This document shows positions 56,353 through 64,000 of a DNA stretch of 64,000 nucleotides, in pieces (position 1 is the first letter of the stretch; every line of letters starts with the position of its first letter). The stretch is from Vibrio artabrorum (GTDB lineage: Bacteria; Pseudomonadota; Gammaproteobacteria; Enterobacterales; Vibrionaceae): positions 1,240,001 to 1,304,000 of the forward strand of contig NZ_AP025459.1 of NCBI RefSeq assembly GCF_024347295.1, given 5' to 3'. The translations under genes were made by a program, and so were the position numbers. Under the pieces are notes generated by a model. It was not told the origin of the DNA. It was given only the letters and a program-made list of their open reading frames with translations, and ran no database searches.

Positions 56353-56869
56353 TAACGCTAAAGCTAAGTGGCTAACAAACCTGCCACCCAACCCAATTTG
56401 AGCACCTTAATCACAAAACTAAACCGAACCAAAAATGCCGAGCGTTTGTTAGTCCGTCTTAAGCGTTTTGTTAGTTTGCTACCGCGATAAACCCAAGGTT
56501 TAGCGTCAAGGTGCTGAATTGACAACCAAACTACTGGCTTTGAACGCAGATGTAAAATTGAAAACGACAGAACTCAAAACCAACCAACAAAACGAGCTTG
56601 GCTAAGAAGACTTTCATAGATGCCGACAACAGCAAATGCAATTTTCAATGCTCACACTTAACTTTCAAAACCAAAGAAGCAGCGCGCAAGAACATTGAGA
56701 AATGAATCTTACTAACACGAAAGAAATGAATAACACAGAAGCTAATTAACTGAAAAACAGGCTACGTGAGATGCCTATTTCGATGAAAAGTCTTTGGGAA
56801 ATAACAGGTGTATAGCTAGAACGCAGAACCAAGCTTTTAGACCAAAACGCTTTTCTGCCCTTTGCAAAC
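56353..56869 (-). repeat. A/B family copy 25 (recombinant pB-dA, 517 bp)
   Basis: Its dA segment shares ATTAACTGAAAAACAGGC and GCTACGTGAG only with copy 1. Confidence 0.85.
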
Positions 56870-56992
56870 TAACGCCCAATTAAGGGGTGAACAACGCCTC
56901 CACCCAAACCTAAAGCATTGTGCCATAGCCACTAAATTTGAAGTAGAAGCAAAAATGCCAAGCGTTGTGAATCCCTCTTAAATTGCTTGTTA
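56870..56992 (-). repeat. attC site
   Basis: TAACGCCCAATTAAGGGGTGAAC ... ATTGCTTGTTA. Confidence 0.85.
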
Positions 56993-57002
56993 GGTGCGTA
57001 GC

Positions 57003-57383
57003 TTATTCTTGTACAACCTTTACCCATTTTGAGCGCCATTCTTGTGCTTCCATAGGATCAGGCCAGAATTCTTTTTGCTTGATGATCAAACCGTTTTCAA
57101 CGGTATGAAAAGTAATAGCACGGGCTTTTTGAACACTATCTGTAATCGAAACATCAGTTACGACCGTTGCTCCGTCACAAACTACCGAATGAACTTCAAA
57201 CTCCCAAACACCATTTGCGGGGTAATAGGAATTAATAGCTGTGAAATTTTCTCTACCCAATGTAAGTTCATTTGATTGAGGCCAAAAGCCTTCGAAATTA
57301 GGACTAAGCCACTCACTCGCTTTGGCAAAGTCATTAGTTTTCATTGCATCCCAAAAAGCTAGGACAACTTCCTTTGAATTCAT
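57003..57383 (-). CDS. NTF2/SnoaL-like protein
   Basis: The protein has 126 residues from the ATG at 57383 with GGAGG upstream. EVVLAFWDAMKTNDFAKASEWLSPNF and the beta segments WEFEVHSVVCDGATVVTDVS, ARAITFHTVENGLIIKQKEFW fit the NTF2-like cone fold of small ligand-binding or isomerase proteins. Ligand unknown. A frameshifted copy lies at 48231 with a different attC. Confidence 0.82.
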   Translation of the reverse strand: MNSKEVVLAFWDAMKTNDFAKASEWLSPNFEGFWPQSNELTLGRENFTAINSYYPANGVWEFEVHSVVCDGATVVTDVSITDSVQKARAITFHTVENGLIIKQKEFWPDPMEAQEWRSKWVKVVQE

Positions 57384-57473
57384 TATTTCCTCCAAGCACC
57401 TAACGAATGACATGGATTCCCCCTACCGAGGATATGCCACACTTATGTGGTACTTAATTGCACCGGAGGCACT

Positions 57474-58499
57474 ATGTCTGATTATTCTTATTTCTGCGGT
57501 ATCGACCTAGCTAAAAACCACTTCAGTCTTCATGCCGTAGACCAAAATGGTAAGGTCATACTTCATAAGTCGGTAACTCGCTCTAAACTACTGACTACAA
57601 TAGCAAATATGCCACTCATGCGTATAGGCGTTGAAGCGTGTGGTGGTGCACATTATTGGGCAAGAACACTCAATAAACTTGGGCACGACGCCCGCATTAT
57701 GGCCGTTAAATACGTAATTCCTTATCGAACTAAAGGAAAGAACGACCTTAATGATGCTGTTGCCATATGCGAAGCTGTTCAGCGTCCATCAACTCGCTTT
57801 GTACCCGTAAAATCCCCCGAGCAACAAGCCATCTTATCGGTACATAGAATGAGAGAGCATTGGGTTCGTGAACGCACCGCCCTTATGAATCGCATGCGCG
57901 CCCTACTCTCTGAGTTCGGGTTAATCATTCCTGTTGGCCGCTCTTCATTAATGAAACACGTTCCCTTAATCCTTGAAGATGCAGAAAATGAACTGCCACA
58001 TCTCGCAAGAACGGTGATTGCCGATGCTTATCACCACCTTGGAGAGTTGAATCAACGTATCGCCGATACTGAACAAGTCTTCGAGTCTTTTGCTAAGGTC
58101 AGCGCTAATGTTCAACGAGTGATGAAGGTTCGTGGCATTGGACCGCAAACCGCTACTGCGATACTTGCTTCGATAGGCAATGGTTCTCAATTTGATAAAA
58201 GCCGTGATTTCTCTGCTTGGCTAGGACTCGTACCAAAGCAATATTCGACGGGAGGAAAGCCTCGCTTAGGTCGGATAACCAAACACGGCGACAAATACTT
58301 GCGAACACTATTAGTTCACGGGGCAAGGACAGTCATTGCTAACCTTGGCGACAAGCAAGATAAGCTAAGTCAGTGGTGTCGAGGCGTTCTAGAACGAAGA
58401 GGAATGAACCGAGCGATAGTGGCACTTGCCGCGAAGAACGCACGAATTATATGGTCGCTTTTACACAATCAAACCGAATATGAAAACTATGCTGCTTAA
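57474..58499 (+). CDS. IS1111-type DEDD transposase
   Basis: The protein has 341 residues and differs from copy 1 at a handful of positions (for example NKLGHDA, SSLMKHV, VFESFAK), so the two copies have not just arisen from one another in the last step. Confidence 0.93.
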   Translation: MSDYSYFCGIDLAKNHFSLHAVDQNGKVILHKSVTRSKLLTTIANMPLMRIGVEACGGAHYWARTLNKLGHDARIMAVKYVIPYRTKGKNDLNDAVAICEAVQRPSTRFVPVKSPEQQAILSVHRMREHWVRERTALMNRMRALLSEFGLIIPVGRSSLMKHVPLILEDAENELPHLARTVIADAYHHLGELNQRIADTEQVFESFAKVSANVQRVMKVRGIGPQTATAILASIGNGSQFDKSRDFSAWLGLVPKQYSTGGKPRLGRITKHGDKYLRTLLVHGARTVIANLGDKQDKLSQWCRGVLERRGMNRAIVALAAKNARIIWSLLHNQTEYENYAA

Positions 58500-58749
58500 G
58501 TAGAAACTTAAGCAGCATAAAGAGTTAAAACCACCGGGTCATTGCAGACGCTAATGATGGAGATAGGTTAAGACCACTTGCGGAGAGCCTGTTAATGCGG
58601 CGGACACACTAGATGTCATCTAACGAATAAGGCACCGCAGTCGCGCAAGTCATCAGGGCCACGACGTATGCGAATCGTCGATAAGTAGGCCGAATGTAGA
58701 GCGGCAGTCCAAAACCCATCAACATAAGTTTAGCGGATGTTTGACAACC
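58500..58749 (+). ncRNA. Putative seekRNA/bridge-RNA region of IS1111 copy 2
   Basis: TTAATGCGGCG is at 58592-58602; it pairs with this copy's target CGCCGTGTTAA with two wobbles and no mismatch. TAACGAAT at 58621-58628 equals the left junction at 57401-57408. Surrounding changes relative to copy 1 spare both segments. Confidence 0.6.
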
Positions 58750-58881
58750 GGGGGAATCCATGTAGCCGTGTTAAGTGGTGAGCAACGCCCACCGAACTCA
58801 AGACAACATACCATAATCACCACACTAAAACTTGAAGCCAGAACTCGCAAGCGTTGGGAATCCGTCTTTAACACTTTGTTA

Positions 58882-59277
58882 GTTTGCCAACACGATGAAG
58901 CCAAAGTTTAGCGACAAGATGCTGAATTAATTACAAAACTACTGGCTTTGAACACCGAAATAAAATCGAAGACTACGAAACTCAGATTGAGCCACAAAAC
59001 GAACTTGGCAAAGGAGACTTTCGCAGAACTTAACGACCACAAGTACCGTACTTCAATATTCAAATTCAAGCGGAAACACCAAAGAAACAGAGCCAAAGAA
59101 CTTTGAGAAATGAACCTTACTGACACGAAAGAAATGAATAACACGGTAGCTAATTAACCGTGAAACTGGCTACGTGCGATGAGAGTTTCGATGACAAGTA
59201 TTTGGGAACTACTAGGTGAATAGCAAGAACGTAGAACTAAGCTTTAGACCAAAAATGCTTTTCTGCCCTTTGCAAAC
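58882..59277 (-). repeat. Diverged member of the A/B gene-less cassette family
   Basis: Aligns along its length with type A bodies (TTTAGCGACAAGATGCTGAATTAA, CTACTGGCTTTGAAC, GGAGACTTTCGCAG, AGGTGAATAGCAAGAAC, same right end) but with many substitutions and a different attC. The reference hairpin is weakened (GATGAAGCCAAAGTTTAGCGA). Confidence 0.75.
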
Positions 59278-59793
59278 TAACGCTAAGCTAAGTGGCTAAC
59301 AAACCTGCCACCTAACCCAATTTGAACGCCTTAATCACAAAACCAAACCAAACTGAAAATGCCGAGCGTTTGTTAGTCCGTCTTAAGCGTTTTGTTAGTT
59401 TGCCACCGCGACAAACCAAAGGTTTAGCGCCAAGGTGCTGAATTGACTACCAAACTACTGGCTTTGAACGGAGATGTAAAATTGAAAACTACGAATATCA
59501 AATTCACACAACAAAACGGGCTTGGCTAAGAAGACTTTCATAGATGCCGACAACCGCAAATGCAATTTTCAATGCTCACACTTAACTTTCAAAACCAAAG
59601 AAGCAGCGCGCAAGAACATTGAGAAATGAACCTTACTAACACGGAAGAAATGAGTAACACAGAAGCTAATTAACCGAAAAACAGGCTACGCGAGATGCCT
59701 ATTTCGATGAAAAGTCTTTGGGAAATAACAGGTGTATAGCTAGAACGAAGAACCAAGCTTTTAGACCAAAACGCTTTTCTGCCCTTTGCAAAC
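59278..59793 (-). repeat. A/B family copy 26 (type A, pA-dA, 516 bp)
   Basis: Directly follows the diverged member, so old and recent forms are neighbours. Confidence 0.85.
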
Positions 59794-59915
59794 TAACGCC
59801 GCATTAAGGTGTGAGCAACGCTACCACGAAACCCAACCATACCACCGTAAACACTGAGCCCAACGATGGAATGAAAAATGCCAAGCGTTGGGAATCACTC
59901 TTAAATGCTTTGTTA
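59794..59915 (-). repeat. attC site
   Basis: TAACGCCGCATTAAGGTGTGAG ... ATGCTTTGTTA. Confidence 0.85.
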
Positions 59916-59918
59916 GAA

Positions 59919-60500
59919 CTATTCACGCACAAAGCTTGCAACTAGCTTGGTTATCTTACCTTTAGTGTAATCAAGCCCAGCTTCTGCAAATGTATCCAAA
60001 GACATTTTTTTAAATGACGGCTCTATATCCCTTAATTTTCGTATTGCATCGGGATCAAATGCTAGCAACTCTCGTACAAGCCTTGCAGCCTCAATATATG
60101 AATCTAGATTGGTAAACTTGGAATAATCTGTTATTCCATAGTTGGCTGATAGGTAATTTTCTGAATACATAGTTGCTAACCCCTCCTCTATTACTGGAGC
60201 CCCTCTTGCACCACTCGGAGCAAGAAGATGTACAACTTCATGTGCAAGCTGATAATGAGCTAATACTTCATCATTAATAGCATTTGTATTTAGTTGAATA
60301 GCTATATTGCCACAATTGCCAGGAAACCAATTTTGAGGTCCATTTTCTTCAAATTCTAGCCCTACAAATGTCCATGACTTATCACGTTCACCATACAAAG
60401 CCTCAACTTCAGTTAACATACTCCCCAAACGACTAGCTAAAGTCCATGTGTAACCATCTTTGCTTGGTAATTCTTGAGTTATAAAATGTTTTTTGAGCAC
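59919..60500 (-). CDS. HExxH zinc-metallopeptidase-like protein
   Basis: The protein has 193 residues starting at GTG (60500) with AAAGGAGA upstream. LAHEVVHLL gives H87-E88-x-x-H91, and the later VIEEGLATMYSE supplies a likely third ligand (E105 or E106), a gluzincin-like arrangement. There is no signal peptide, so it should act inside the cell. Its target is unknown; solitary metallopeptidases occur in phage-defence loci. Confidence 0.72.
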   Translation of the reverse strand: MLKKHFITQELPSKDGYTWTLASRLGSMLTEVEALYGERDKSWTFVGLEFEENGPQNWFPGNCGNIAIQLNTNAINDEVLAHYQLAHEVVHLLAPSGARGAPVIEEGLATMYSENYLSANYGITDYSKFTNLDSYIEAARLVRELLAFDPDAIRKLRDIEPSFKKMSLDTFAEAGLDYTKGKITKLVASFVRE

Positions 60501-60520
60501 TCAAAATCTCCTTTTAGTTC

Positions 60521-61036
60521 TAACGCTAAGCTCAGTGGCTAACAAACCTACCACCTAACCCAATTTGAACACCTTAATCACTAAACTAAACCGAACCGAA
60601 AATGCCGAGCGTTTGTTAGTCCGTCTTAAGCGTTTTGTTAGTTTGCTACCGCGATAAACCAAAGGTTTAGCGCCAAGGTGCTGAATTGACTAACAAACTA
60701 CTGGCTTTGAACGGAGATGTAAAATTGAAAACTACGAATATCAAATTCATACAACAAAACGGGCTTGGCTAAGAAGACTTTCATAGATGCCGACAACCGC
60801 AAATGCAATTTTCAATGCTCACACTTAACTTTCAAAACCAAAGAAGCAGCGCGCAAGAAAATTGAGAAATGAATCTTACTAACACGAAAGAAATGAGTAA
60901 CACGGAAGTCAATTAACCGAAAAACGGGCTACGCGAGATGCCTATTTCGCTGAAAAGTCTTTGGGAAATAACAGGTGTATAGCTAGAACGCAGAACCAAG
61001 CTTTTAGACCAAAACGCTTTTCTGCCCTTTGCAAAC
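60521..61036 (-). repeat. A/B family copy 27 (type A, pA-dA, 516 bp)
   Basis: attC starts GCTAAGCTCAGTGGC, one change. Confidence 0.85.
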
Positions 61037-61156
61037 TAACGCCCAATTAAGGTGTGAAGCACGCGACCCCAACACTCAATTTGACCACCATAAACACTGA
61101 GTTCAACTCAAACCAAAAATGCCAAGCGTGCTGAATCACTCTTAAATTGTTTGTTA
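61037..61156 (-). repeat. attC site
   Basis: TAACGCCCAATTAAGGTGTGAAGCACGCG ... ATTGTTTGTTA. Confidence 0.85.
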
Positions 61157-61684
61157 TAGCTCTGCTATTTTTTGCGCCATGAGCTCTCTAAATAATTTTG
61201 TTTGTGCTTCAAAGTTTTCTTGAGCTGTATAGAATTTCTTTAAATCTGCACGCTTGAATTCACCACCAGGTTTGCAATATGCGAGTGCCTTGCCGCGCTC
61301 TTCAAAAACAAAGTTGTATTCTATTTCAAGATCAGGAAAGTATAGCTGCATGAGAGTTTGAAATCGTTGTTGGTCACCCTTTTCTTGAAGACGATTTTTC
61401 TGCGAAAGTTCCATCGCCTCTTCAGCTGAATATTCACCCTTATACACAGGTATATAAATTAAATATAGCCCCGAAACATCAAGCTCCCATTTCTGAAAAA
61501 GAGTGTGCATTTCCTCAAGCTTTTCTCTCTTAAGTACTCGTTCTTGAAGCATTACTTTATTTCGAAAATCAGCCTTTGCTCGTCTCTCCTGAGCAAGATT
61601 TGTAATGTAAACACCTAACAATGCAGCTGCTGCAGTCACGATAGGCATCAAATCTGATGCTTTAAATGCCAACTCTTGTTCCAA
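61154..61684 (-). CDS. Single-helix membrane protein with long charged region, unknown
   Basis: I take the TTG at 61684 as start (176 aa) because CAGGAG precedes it by six bases. One membrane helix (about 12-30, LMPIVTAAAALLGVYI) is followed by a mostly helical, charged cytoplasmic part (QERRAKADFRNKV ... REKLEEMHTLFQKW), perhaps coiled coil. No family recognised. Confidence 0.6.
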   Translation of the reverse strand: MEQELAFKASDLMPIVTAAAALLGVYITNLAQERRAKADFRNKVMLQERVLKREKLEEMHTLFQKWELDVSGLYLIYIPVYKGEYSAEEAMELSQKNRLQEKGDQQRFQTLMQLYFPDLEIEYNFVFEERGKALAYCKPGGEFKRADLKKFYTAQENFEAQTKLFRELMAQKIAEL

Positions 61685-61701
61685 TTTTATCTCCTGAGCT
61701 A

Positions 61702-61824
61702 TAACGCCCAATTAAGGGGTGAACAACGCCTCCACCCAAACCTAAAGCATTGTGCCATATACACTAAATTTGAAGTAGAAGCAAAAATGCCAAGCGTTGA
61801 GAATCCCTCTTAAATTGCTTGTTA
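61702..61824 (-). repeat. attC site
   Basis: TAACGCCCAATTAAGGGGTGAAC ... ATTGCTTGTTA. Confidence 0.85.
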
Positions 61825-61890
61825 TATTTCAGTACGCTATAGGTGATTTAGGCTATACGTACCTACTAATTCGTTCTTTTCACTGGAGTT

Positions 61891-62007
61891 TCACCAGATC
61901 ATCAGTAAGTTAAACTTAAAAGAGCGGTGGTTCTCCCAAAACATGGCAACACATTTTGAAAGTTGCTTAAATTTACTACTAATTTTGTTGATAATTTTCA
62001 TACCCAT
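61891..62007 (-). CDS. Possible 38-residue basic small protein
   Basis: The ATG at 62007 follows a very strong ribosome site (AAGGAGGGAG). The product MGMKIINKISSKFKQ... is basic and amphipathic. The site is better than that of most cassette genes here, but the product is too short to assign. Confidence 0.4.
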   Translation of the reverse strand: MGMKIINKISSKFKQLSKCVAMFWENHRSFKFNLLMIW

Positions 62008-62029
62008 AAGCTCTCCCTCCTTAGTCTGA

Positions 62030-62182
62030 CTAGTTAAAAACCCCACAATTTCCGCTAAGAGAAACTGCACCATAAAAACAGGTGGATTTGACGCAAAGTA
62101 AATCGAGGCTGCCATCATCAGTCTCAGGAGACCACCACTGAGAGACGCATTCACGTTTCGGCTTTCGACTTAGTTTTAGCAT
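62030..62182 (-). CDS. Possible 50-residue cysteine-containing small protein
   Basis: The ATG at 62182 opens MLKLSRKPKRECVSQWW and ends 22 bases before the next small frame. Four cysteines lie in 50 residues. It has no ribosome site, so support is weak. Confidence 0.3.
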   Translation of the reverse strand: MLKLSRKPKRECVSQWWSPETDDGSLDLLCVKSTCFYGAVSLSGNCGVFN

Positions 62183-62209
62183 TATAACGTATTGAACTGA
62201 AAAGAAATA

Positions 62210-62329
62210 TAACGCCAAATTAAGGTGTGAACAACGCTAACACCTTACCTAACGCATTGTGCCATAAACACTAAACTTGCTTGAAGTGAGAGCGCCGAGC
62301 GTTGTGAATCACTCTTAAATTTATTGTTA
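62210..62329 (-). repeat. attC site
   Basis: TAACGCCAAATTAAGGTGTGAAC ... ATTTATTGTTA. Confidence 0.85.
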
Positions 62330-62339
62330 AGCGTATTCT

Positions 62340-63206
62340 TTAACTGTGCTGCAATTCATATGTTTCTTGATCAATTTTGGTCGCTACATACTCTCGATGG
62401 CACGAAACTAATTTTTGGGGCAACGGGTTAGTTGCTAAAGGATTATGAATAACGATCCAGTCGTTACCATCAGTCACGCGGTTACAGCAATCGGAGCAAG
62501 AAAACAAGATTGCGCTTATACCAGCATATTTAGGTTGAAGAAAATAATCGATTGACACATCAGCACCTTTTGCTTTTTTGACGGCAGCTTTGAAATTAAA
62601 GCCACTATCCACAACACCACCAGTTTTTCTGTCAAATGTTACAAACTGACCACCTATAGGAAAAACGCTGCGAATTATTCTAGGTGGGTCAAAGTCAGCT
62701 CTTGCACTGGGCAGTTGGCAACCATTGATAGCTATAACGTAAGGTTCGGTTTTAGATATAATTCCCTTTCCAACATACTCATTGTATTTTCGGAATTTCT
62801 CTTCTATTGCGGATGTGTAACGTAATACAATCTGTTCGTCAGGAACGTCTTGTGCAATACCGGGCACTATTTCAGGAACCTTATCAGCTCCTTTTCCCGG
62901 CTGAGGTGCAATTGCCTCAAACCATATATTTCCATCAACGCTGCCAACGCAAACATCAGGCCCCGGTTTAGGGCAAGACACACCATGACCTTGCTCTATT
63001 AAACCTACAGTTAGGTCCATTTCCCAAAATCGTGCATCAAAATCTATAGCAAGCTGCTCAACAAAATGTAAGTCGCTTAATGGTTCGAATTTTAACCACA
63101 AAAACTCGGTCAATTCCCTACCGAAGAGCTCCATACGATGCTTACCATCACGGATATTTCTATATGCTGGATCTTCTATTTTTATATTGGTCCGAAATAC
63201 GCTCAT
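62340..63206 (-). CDS. Hypothetical protein with a nuclease-like PD...E motif
   Basis: The protein has 288 residues. PGPDVCVG (D84) followed by IWFEAIAP (E97) resembles the first two parts of a PD-(D/E)XK core, but the lysine position is not conserved (E-A-I). The C-terminal part has CSDCC and other cysteines (ILFSCSDCCNRV). No family recognised; the motif may be a relic. Confidence 0.5.
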   Translation of the reverse strand: MSVFRTNIKIEDPAYRNIRDGKHRMELFGRELTEFLWLKFEPLSDLHFVEQLAIDFDARFWEMDLTVGLIEQGHGVSCPKPGPDVCVGSVDGNIWFEAIAPQPGKGADKVPEIVPGIAQDVPDEQIVLRYTSAIEEKFRKYNEYVGKGIISKTEPYVIAINGCQLPSARADFDPPRIIRSVFPIGGQFVTFDRKTGGVVDSGFNFKAAVKKAKGADVSIDYFLQPKYAGISAILFSCSDCCNRVTDGNDWIVIHNPLATNPLPQKLVSCHREYVATKIDQETYELQHS

Positions 63207-63222
63207 TTACACTCCATACGCT

Positions 63223-63738
63223 TAACGCTAAGCTAAGTGGCTAACAAACTTACCACCCACCTCAATCTGAGCACCTTAATCACGCAGCCAAACCGAACTG
63301 AAAATGCCAAGCGTTTGTTAGTCCGTCTTAAGCGTTTTGTTAGTTTGCTACCGCGATAAACCAAAGGTTTAGCGCCAAGGTGCTGAATTGACTACCAAAC
63401 TACTGGCTTTGAACGGAGATGTAAAATTGAAAACTACGAATATCAAATTCACACAACAAAACGGGCTTGGCTAAGAAGACTTTCATAGATGCCGACAACC
63501 GCAAATGCAATTTTCAATGCCCACACTTAACTTTCAAAACCAAAGAAGCAGCGCGCAAGAACATTGAGAAATGAACCTTACTAACACGGAAGAAATGAGT
63601 AACACGGAAGCTAATTAACCGAGAAACGGGCTACGCGAGATGCCTATTTCGATGAAAAATCTTTGGGAAATAACAGGTGTATAGCTAGAACGAAGAACCA
63701 AGCTTTTAGACCAAAATGCTTTTCTGCCCTTTGCAAAC
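63223..63738 (-). repeat. A/B family copy 28 (type A, pA-dA, 516 bp)
   Basis: attC has CACCTCAATCTGAGC and GCAGCCAAACC variants; body has GCCCACACTTAAC. Confidence 0.85.
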
Positions 63739-64000
63739 TAACGCTTTGCTAAGTGGCTGGCAAAGCACTCAACCAGAAGCAACGCACTTTAATCATTAAA
63801 CTCATTGGAACTGAAAATGCCAAGCGTTGCCAGTCCATTTAAGCAATTTGTTATGAAAAGGCGCTAAACCGTGCCACATAACTCAATGCCAACGCCCTAG
63901 CCTCTGAAATAAGCGCCGACTGCTGACACACAATGATTACCTGAAAGTCACTTCAAGCGAACGCAAAAAGTGAGGTTGCAAAGAAGAGCCGAACGATAAA
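63739..64000 (-). repeat. 468-bp gene-poor cassette, family C, copy 5 (cut by window edge)
   Basis: attC at 63739-63853. Like copy 3 it carries the CACTTCAAGCGAACG variant, which puts a stop in the 77-codon frame. Confidence 0.78.

Larger units (their letters stand above)
57405..58764 (+). mobile_element. IS110-family, IS1111-group element inserted in an attC (copy 2)
   Basis: The element is 1360 bp with the same 12-bp subterminal repeats (57412-57423 and 58750-58761) as copy 1. It splits an attC as TAAC | GCCGTGTTAAG, again after the fourth base of the left core. The attC differs by one base at the target from copy 1. Confidence 0.9.
57401..58881 (-). repeat. attC site interrupted by IS1111 copy 2
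   Basis: TAAC at 57401-57404 joins GCCGTGTTAAGTGGTGAG at 58765 onward, ending CACTTTGTTA at 58881. Confidence 0.85.

Noticed and set aside
24003..64000. Regularly spaced repeats that could suggest a CRISPR array
   Set aside because: Repeats are 90-123 bp with VCR-like cores and spacers are genes or 400-bp bodies; this is an integron array. No cas genes are present.
9000..64000. Search for the integrase gene and attI
   Set aside because: No tyrosine recombinase frame is visible on either strand; orientation of the cassettes puts it to the right of the window.

Overview
The window is chromosomal DNA of a gammaproteobacterium, most likely a Vibrio. The evidence is a SorC-type regulator divergent from a transaldolase and transketolase pair, next to a very long chromosomal integron (superintegron) whose attC sites are VCR-like: they begin TAACAA, end GCGTTA on the cassette strand, and are mostly 115-125 bp.

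Layout. Bases 1-8970 are ordinary chromosome: the tail of an unknown gene, a small membrane-anchored protein, a 3-mercaptopyruvate sulfurtransferase, a membrane GGDEF/EAL protein with a broken GGDEF motif, the SorC regulator, tal and tkt. From about 9.0 kb to the right edge the DNA is a cassette array. Nearly all cassette genes are on the minus strand and each has its attC on its left, so the integrase and attI should lie to the right, outside the window, and about 9 kb is the distal (oldest) end. No integrase gene is visible. The distal 9-15 kb holds decayed attC sites and single-gene cassettes. From 24 kb on, the array is loaded with near-identical gene-less cassettes.

Cassette content. There are about 45 gene cassettes: ten intact GNAT acetyltransferases, three VOC proteins (two identical), a GST, a RidA-like protein, an ABM monooxygenase, an NTF2-like gene in one intact and one frameshifted copy, small two-CxxC zinc-ribbon proteins, several membrane proteins, and defence or toxin candidates (Mrr-like and DUF6602-like nucleases, a HEPN-like protein, a nucleotidyltransferase, a RelB/RelE-type pair, an HExxH protein). 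Four cassettes run against the array (methyltransferase, BRO-N antirepressor, toxin-antitoxin, GIY-YIG/T5orf172).

The main unexplained content is two families of high-copy gene-less cassettes: 28 copies of a 516-549 bp family (types A and B plus recombinants, about 14.7 kb in all) and five copies of a 468 bp family. Both carry a conserved hairpin next to the attC. Two IS1111-type elements sit at the identical position inside attC sites. The non-coding DNA after each transposase contains an 11-nt segment complementary to the attC target and an 8-nt segment identical to the left junction, which fits an RNA guide aimed at attC. Two copies of an IS3-family element are flanked by unrelated gene remnants and mark places where cassettes were lost.
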